The notes under the pieces: generated by a model
Database searches by the model: none
Told to the model about the DNA's origin: nothing
What the model saw: only the letters and a program-made list of their open reading frames with translations
NCBI RefSeq assembly: GCF_009389715.1
Contig: NC_052404.1
Location: 9,384,745 to 9,448,744, forward strand
DNA: 64,000 nt
Source: Phoenix dactylifera
Lineage: Eukaryota; Streptophyta; Magnoliopsida; Arecales; Arecaceae
Direction of reading: 5' to 3'
Position numbers and translations under genes: made by a program
In this document: piece after piece, positions 59,425-64,000 of the stretch
Layout: the number at the start of each line of letters is the position of its first letter
Position numbering within the stretch: position 1 is the stretch's first letter

Positions 59425-62395
59425 TTAGGTGCTGGAACGGGGGGCCTTTTCTTGCGAGCTCTATGGTTTGTCTCTTTTTTTCCTCCCCCCCTGGGTTCCT
59501 CCCCCTCGGCGTGGAGGCTATCGCGCCCGCCCACCCACTTGAAGCGAAACGACGATTTCGTCGTACCGCGTAGCACCAGCCTCAGCTCTCTTCTTTTTCT
59601 TCTTTTCCCCTTTTCTTTCTTTTGTTTTCGTTTCCTCCCCCTCCCCCTTTTTTTAGGATAAATACAAGTATTACAGACCATTGTGAATAGGGTCCCCCCT
59701 CCCTTCTCTCTCTTTCTCTGTGTGTGTATGAGATTTGTTCATACTCAGCTTTTAAAGCAAGGTTTATCTTTTTGATAAAATGTGTGATCCAAGGCGCTAT
59801 TTGCAATGGATGGTGTATTTGATTATTAGAGTCTTTTTTTTTTGTATTAAGATTTGAAATAAGAGTGACATTCTTACCATGATTTTATCATATATTTTTT
59901 TTCTTAAAAAATATGAAGTTAGTGGTTTGTTAGTGTGATGAGTTGGTATTAAAATAAAACTATTGCTGAAAAGTGCCAAGATTAGAAGGGTTGGCTAGTT
60001 ACATTGAACCATGATTAGAAGGACAAGAAAAAAAAAAGGATGTCATCTCTTTTCGCTCAAGCATGCTGGCTGTTTTGGAGAACATCCGTCCTTTCCACTC
60101 CAAGGAGCATTTGTTAGTAAATTAGTCATTATGCTACCGTTGGCTTCTCAATTTGCTGCATAGTTAGCCTCCCCAGCATTACCATAGAAATTTTCCAAAG
60201 GTCATGATATCTGCATTAGTTTAATATCACGCTCTAATACCATCGCTTTCTCATTATTATAGTATAAGAAATGTCTAAAAATATTTTTTGGATGAAACAA
60301 GCTCTCCAAATGTGGAACATATATACGGGGTAATGCATGTTGACGATAAGTTCAAGCTTATCGGTGGATACTACAAGCAGCAAATTGGCCTTTTTTTTAA
60401 ATGTTAAACTTCATTATCCTCAAACTATTATCAAATCAATCATGCTATGCAATGTGACCTTGCCAGTGCATTTGATAAAGAAACTATGGCCCGAAAACAT
60501 TTTTTAATGAGCATCAGCCAACATTGTTGGGTATTGATTAATGTAATTGTTTTTCTAAAACATATAACCATTGTCCACTTGCGACCAAATGATAGCTTAG
60601 GAGACTTGGATCTTATCTTCAATCAGTCATCAGTGATGCTTAGCTGACTGACTGTCTTACTTTGGTTTGTCGTAATCTTTTCTTTTTGGATTTGTTATAA
60701 CTTACTGTTAAGTGTGAGATCTATCTCGTTTTATGATTTAGTTCACAAATCTATACATATAAAAAAAAAAAAAAAATCCAAGCCCGATGCCCATTGCTGA
60801 TCTCTTCTAGAAGTGCAAGGGTGGAGCTCTTGTGGTATGGACTCGACTCATTTGGATATACATTATCTTTTGCCTCTCATTTTAGCAAGACAAGTGAGAC
60901 GAGACGCATTGGGGTTAGGGTTCACCGAAAGGTAGCTAGCTTTGTTTTTGTATTCCCCCTTCTTTTGGTTATAGTGGAATCTCTGCTCCATCCTCGTTTG
61001 TAGATACAGACGAACAGTCGAACCGGATAAACTTGTGCACGCTGTGTTTTGTTTTTTTTCTCTCTATCTTTTTGAATTTTTTTATTCTTGTTCGTTTTGA
61101 GCCCTAAGTACACTGTTCCATCTAGATTCATTCCAACACTTTTTTTGTCTTTGTAACTAGTTTGTTGTAATAGTGTCTCTATAAATGGAATACGAATCGA
61201 GTGGGAGGAAGGTATCCACTTGGACTCAGTGAAGAGCCTAATGGAGTTTATTTCTACAAGGACCCTGCTATGCCTGCATCCTATAATAACCGTCTCATAC
61301 ATCCCTCTGGGGATCGTCGACGCGTTTTATCAAGCATTTTTTTCCCTTTTTTTTCTTCTAGAAATGAAAGTCCAGGTCCTTGCACTAACTGTTCATTGGC
61401 AAAGAGAACTAGAGAGATCTTTTTCCAAATCATTTGAATAAAAGTGAATGTCCATTTGAACTTGTGCAATTGTGAGATGATGGGGTATGTACTCGATGCC
61501 CACACACAGCACATATCATGTCCTCACTATTGTTGATGATTAATTACAACCATTGTATATGGACATTGTTATGAAAACGAAGTCTGAAACTTCTTCCTAC
61601 CTCATCCATATTTTTGCTATGGTCCAAAGCCATTCTAATAATACTGTAGCTAAAACTGTTAAGAACTGACAATGGGTTGGGCTTTCTTTCCTACTCAAAT
61701 GCAAGCCATGCATCTTTCATCCGCAAATGTATTCCTTCGTACGTATTATAATTTTTAATGGAAAAACTGACACTGTCCCATCTATATTCTATTCATGGAG
61801 ATGCATGCTGCATTAAGATGCAGATGTGAATCAGCAGCTGGCCCGCTGTGCAACTTGTCCTTGACGACCCCCAACTTGTTCCTAAAAGAAGGCCAAGTTG
61901 AGGGACTTTTCTATTTCTTGCATCGCCAACCTTCTGTGCTTCATTTATTTATCCTTTTTCTTCTTTTCTCCCTCCTCTTGCGTACTGTTTCTGCTTGAAA
62001 TAAAGGGTGGGATGGTTTGCAAGTTGTGTTGCAAGTTGGTAAGGCTGCCTTTAATAGATCCCCGTGGCCTCTTATTTATCATCGAACCCTCTCTACCTCC
62101 CACCACCCCTCTCTTCCTCCCACCCGTTTTCTCACCAGACCCTTCTATCTTCCTCCTCCTCTTCTTCGTGGGTCGCTTTCCGAGCCTTTTCTTCAAATTG
62201 ACCACACAGTGATTCACCACCAAAAATATTCTTGGCTAACACCAGCCCCTAATTCAGCCTTCGCTCACAAAGTTTGGCAGCAGACACGCCTGAAGGCGCC
62301 AGCGAGAGAGGATAGATCCCAGAATCCTAAAAAAGGGGCTGAGGGGGTCAAGTATTATGAGGGAAAATAAAAAATAAAAAAAAGCCAAATTGTAT
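59425..62395. other. PYL 3' flank and intergenic DNA
   Basis: A pyrimidine-rich stretch (59560-59660) follows the PYL stop. No gene could be supported to 62395. A CT-rich, leader-like stretch at about 62070-62190 precedes the hairpin repeats and could be the start of a non-coding transcript. Confidence 0.4.
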
Positions 62396-62517
62396 GTACC
62401 AATATGGCCATGCACCACACCAATTATTCTATCTCCTTCCTGTGAGACGAGTGCATTATAAATGAAGTCCATAAGAAAGAGATGGGATGATTGGTAGGAT
62501 GCATGGCCACATGGTAC
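62396..62517 (+). repeat. Hairpin-forming inverted repeat, unit 1
   Basis: The left arm (GTACCAATATGGCCATGCAC, then CACACCAATTATTCTATCTC) pairs with the right arm (GAGATGGGATGATTGGTAGG, then ATGCATGGCCACATGGTAC). The stem is about 45-50 bp with few mismatches around a loop of about 25 nt. Form and size match a plant MIR precursor or a small MITE; I recognise no known miRNA in it. Confidence 0.7.
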
Positions 62518-62692
62518 CTGTAGTGTAGGATATAATTTCCTCATCTAGACCTTGATACAGGCTTCTAGGCGAATCGAAACTTTTTCTCAAAACCAAGACT
62601 TCTTCTGGAGATAAATTGGAGCTGAAAATACTAGGCTTTTTAAAATTGAAATCTGGATTTCTTATCTAAGCAAATTATATCATAAACAGCAT

Positions 62693-62826
62693 GCATTAAT
62701 ATGGCCATGCGCCATACCAATTATTTCATCTCTTTCCTGTCAGCCAATCACCAAGATAAGCGCATTATAAATGAGATTCATAGAAAGGAGATGAGATGAT
62801 TGGTATGGTGCATGACCATATGGTGC
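62693..62826 (+). repeat. Hairpin-forming inverted repeat, unit 2
   Basis: Second copy 297 bp further on: ATATGGCCATGCGCCATACC with AATTATTTCATCTC on the left, GAGATGAGATGATTGGTATG with GTGCATGACCATAT on the right. The arms have changed relative to unit 1 but pair at least as well, which hints at compensating changes. The loop is longer. Confidence 0.7.
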
Positions 62827-62945
62827 CGGGCATAATTTATCCACCTAGGCTTTGATATAGGCTCCTGGGTGAATTTAAATTTTTTCTTGGAATCAGGTTC
62901 CTTCTGGGGATAAATAGGGGCTAAAAATAGTAGGCTTTTCATGAT

Positions 62946-64000
62946 TGTAAATAAGTATCCTGCTTCGAGCTTGTCAAGAATACATGGTTAGACCAAACCA
63001 CTACTTGCATAGACCTTCTACGCTCTCTGTTCTTCTTCTTCCCTCCGAGAATTGAAGAGCTTATTTTGAGAAAGAAAGATTTTATTTGTCAATCTCTTCT
63101 CAGTGTCATGGTATATGGCAGATAAAACTTGCCATGCTAATAACAATTTATTTTGAAGTGTGAACCTTCAAGGTCCTAGATCAAACAATTTTTAGGTTGT
63201 ACCGTTTGTAAACAACGGCAGACGCTCAACTGCATTCTTATCAAATCCATGAACAAACTGCTAGTTGTAGTTGAATTATAGATTAAAAAATTTCCCACCT
63301 AGCATCAGAGGACAGAATAACATGCAGTTGGTTGCAGGATAGATCAAAATCTAACAGACGTATGGTGGCTCCACTTGATCTTATCTTGTTTCTACTTAAG
63401 TCCAAGCGTATCTAAAGAAAAGATTGGAAATGATTAAGTTATGGTCCTCGCCTTCGATCTGTTTGGATTCTCTATTCCACCCTCCTGGTCAAGCTTGGTG
63501 CCCAGCCTTGGAAGGCATAAGCCAATGTTGAGGACCACCAAGTGATGGACAACTACAACTGGGGATCTGCAACAAGTTTCGAGGAAGTTGTCCCAAATCA
63601 TATCTACCAGTAAAGATGCACGAAAAGACCTCTTCTCCCACAAGATACGGCAACTTGATCTCTTTTTGCCGTGTTGGAAAAACATGCAGCAAATTAAAAT
63701 CTATTTACAAACTTCCTTCAGCCACAGGCCTTGAAAGATATACGATGAGTAACATATATAAAGTTGCATACAATGCTTTGGTGGAGCTCCTTACGGCCCC
63801 CTCTTTTTGTGCTTTTTTTTCTGGCGAAGAAGCCCCTTCACTTTTGATGTTCCCAAAATAAAGTTAGTGCTCCAAACCAGAATAAGATATCACATAGTGG
63901 TTTGTCACTAACTGTAAATTTACAATAGCTAATGGGTTCAAAGCTCCTTTCCCAGAGAGAAGGATAGTTAAACAGTGGTGCTTAAACTTTAAACAATTAA
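62946..64000. other. Intergenic DNA without a supported gene
   Basis: Open frames at 63434-63861 on both strands show no family motif strong enough to call. Confidence 0.4.

Larger units (their letters stand above)
62396..62945. repeat. Tandem duplication of about 260 bp
   Basis: 62396-62645 and 62693-62945 are direct copies with a 297-bp period. Besides the hairpin both contain a downstream block with AGGCTTCTAGG/AGGCTCCTGGG, TTCTTCTGGAGATAAAT/CCTTCTGGGGATAAATA and ACTAGGCTTTT/GTAGGCTTTT. The copies differ by many substitutions and small indels, so the duplication is old. Confidence 0.7.

Noticed and set aside
58752-59573. A 273-codon plus-strand frame and several minus-strand frames over the PYL gene
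   Set aside because: Out-of-frame readings of a very GC-rich gene; Arg/Pro/Gly composition.
63434-63861. Open frames faintly like a leucine-rich-repeat or retroelement end
   Set aside because: Resemblance too weak and frames too short on both strands.
1-64000. CRISPR arrays, bacterial operons, rRNA genes, telomeric or centromeric satellite arrays
   Set aside because: None seen; the regular repeats present are LTR palindromes, microsatellites and a short minisatellite.

Overview
The window is nuclear DNA of a flowering plant, most likely a monocot. Signs are long introns with GT-AG borders, a young LTR retrotransposon primed by initiator tRNA-Met, many MITE and hAT remnants, and GC-rich open exons beside AT-rich intergenic DNA. 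A palm-like genome would fit, but I cannot prove the species from sequence alone.

Layout. 0-4.5 kb: a decayed Ty3/Gypsy gag with a short LTR-like segment, a first exon of a THA8-like organellar RNA-binding protein (minus strand), and two 5'-truncated LINE tails. 4.5-14.6 kb: a Copia element with 2,336-bp LTRs and ACCCG target-site duplication (TSD), inserted inside an older hAT-like repeat. Its LTRs differ at only four positions seen by eye, yet its coding region is wrecked. 14.6-17.0 kb: a cluster of gene fragments. These are an orphan first exon of a membrane-steroid-binding (MAPR) protein, and a small conserved plant gene split by a 959-bp hAT element with a perfect 8-bp TSD. That hAT carries an antisense 5' coding piece that looks like EXO70. 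20.5-25.1 kb: a DREB2-type AP2/ERF gene (minus) with a 17-nt coding exon 1 and a 3.6-kb intron. 25.4-25.75 kb: a SINE-like repeat just upstream of it; a second copy lies at 57.8 kb. 27.9-35.6 kb: a CLASSY 1/2-like SNF2 gene (plus), five coding exons, 1,211 residues, with a 440-bp full-length foldback element in its 5' leader intron. 38.2-51.8 kb: a BRCA2 gene (plus), 24 coding exons, 1,231 residues, with six BRC repeats and a seventh decayed BRC exon left in intron 5. 58.7-59.4 kb: a single-exon PYR/PYL/RCAR abscisic-acid receptor (plus). 62.4-62.9 kb: a tandemly duplicated segment, each copy able to form a long hairpin.

The intact genes are not an operon-like unit. Two of them act in genome maintenance (CLSY in RNA-directed DNA methylation of transposons, BRCA2 in homologous recombination) and two in drought/ABA responses (DREB2 and PYL). 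I see no CRISPR array, rRNA or convincing tRNA. Exon borders were placed by eye from splice motifs, reading phase and family resemblance; no alignment or transcript evidence was available.
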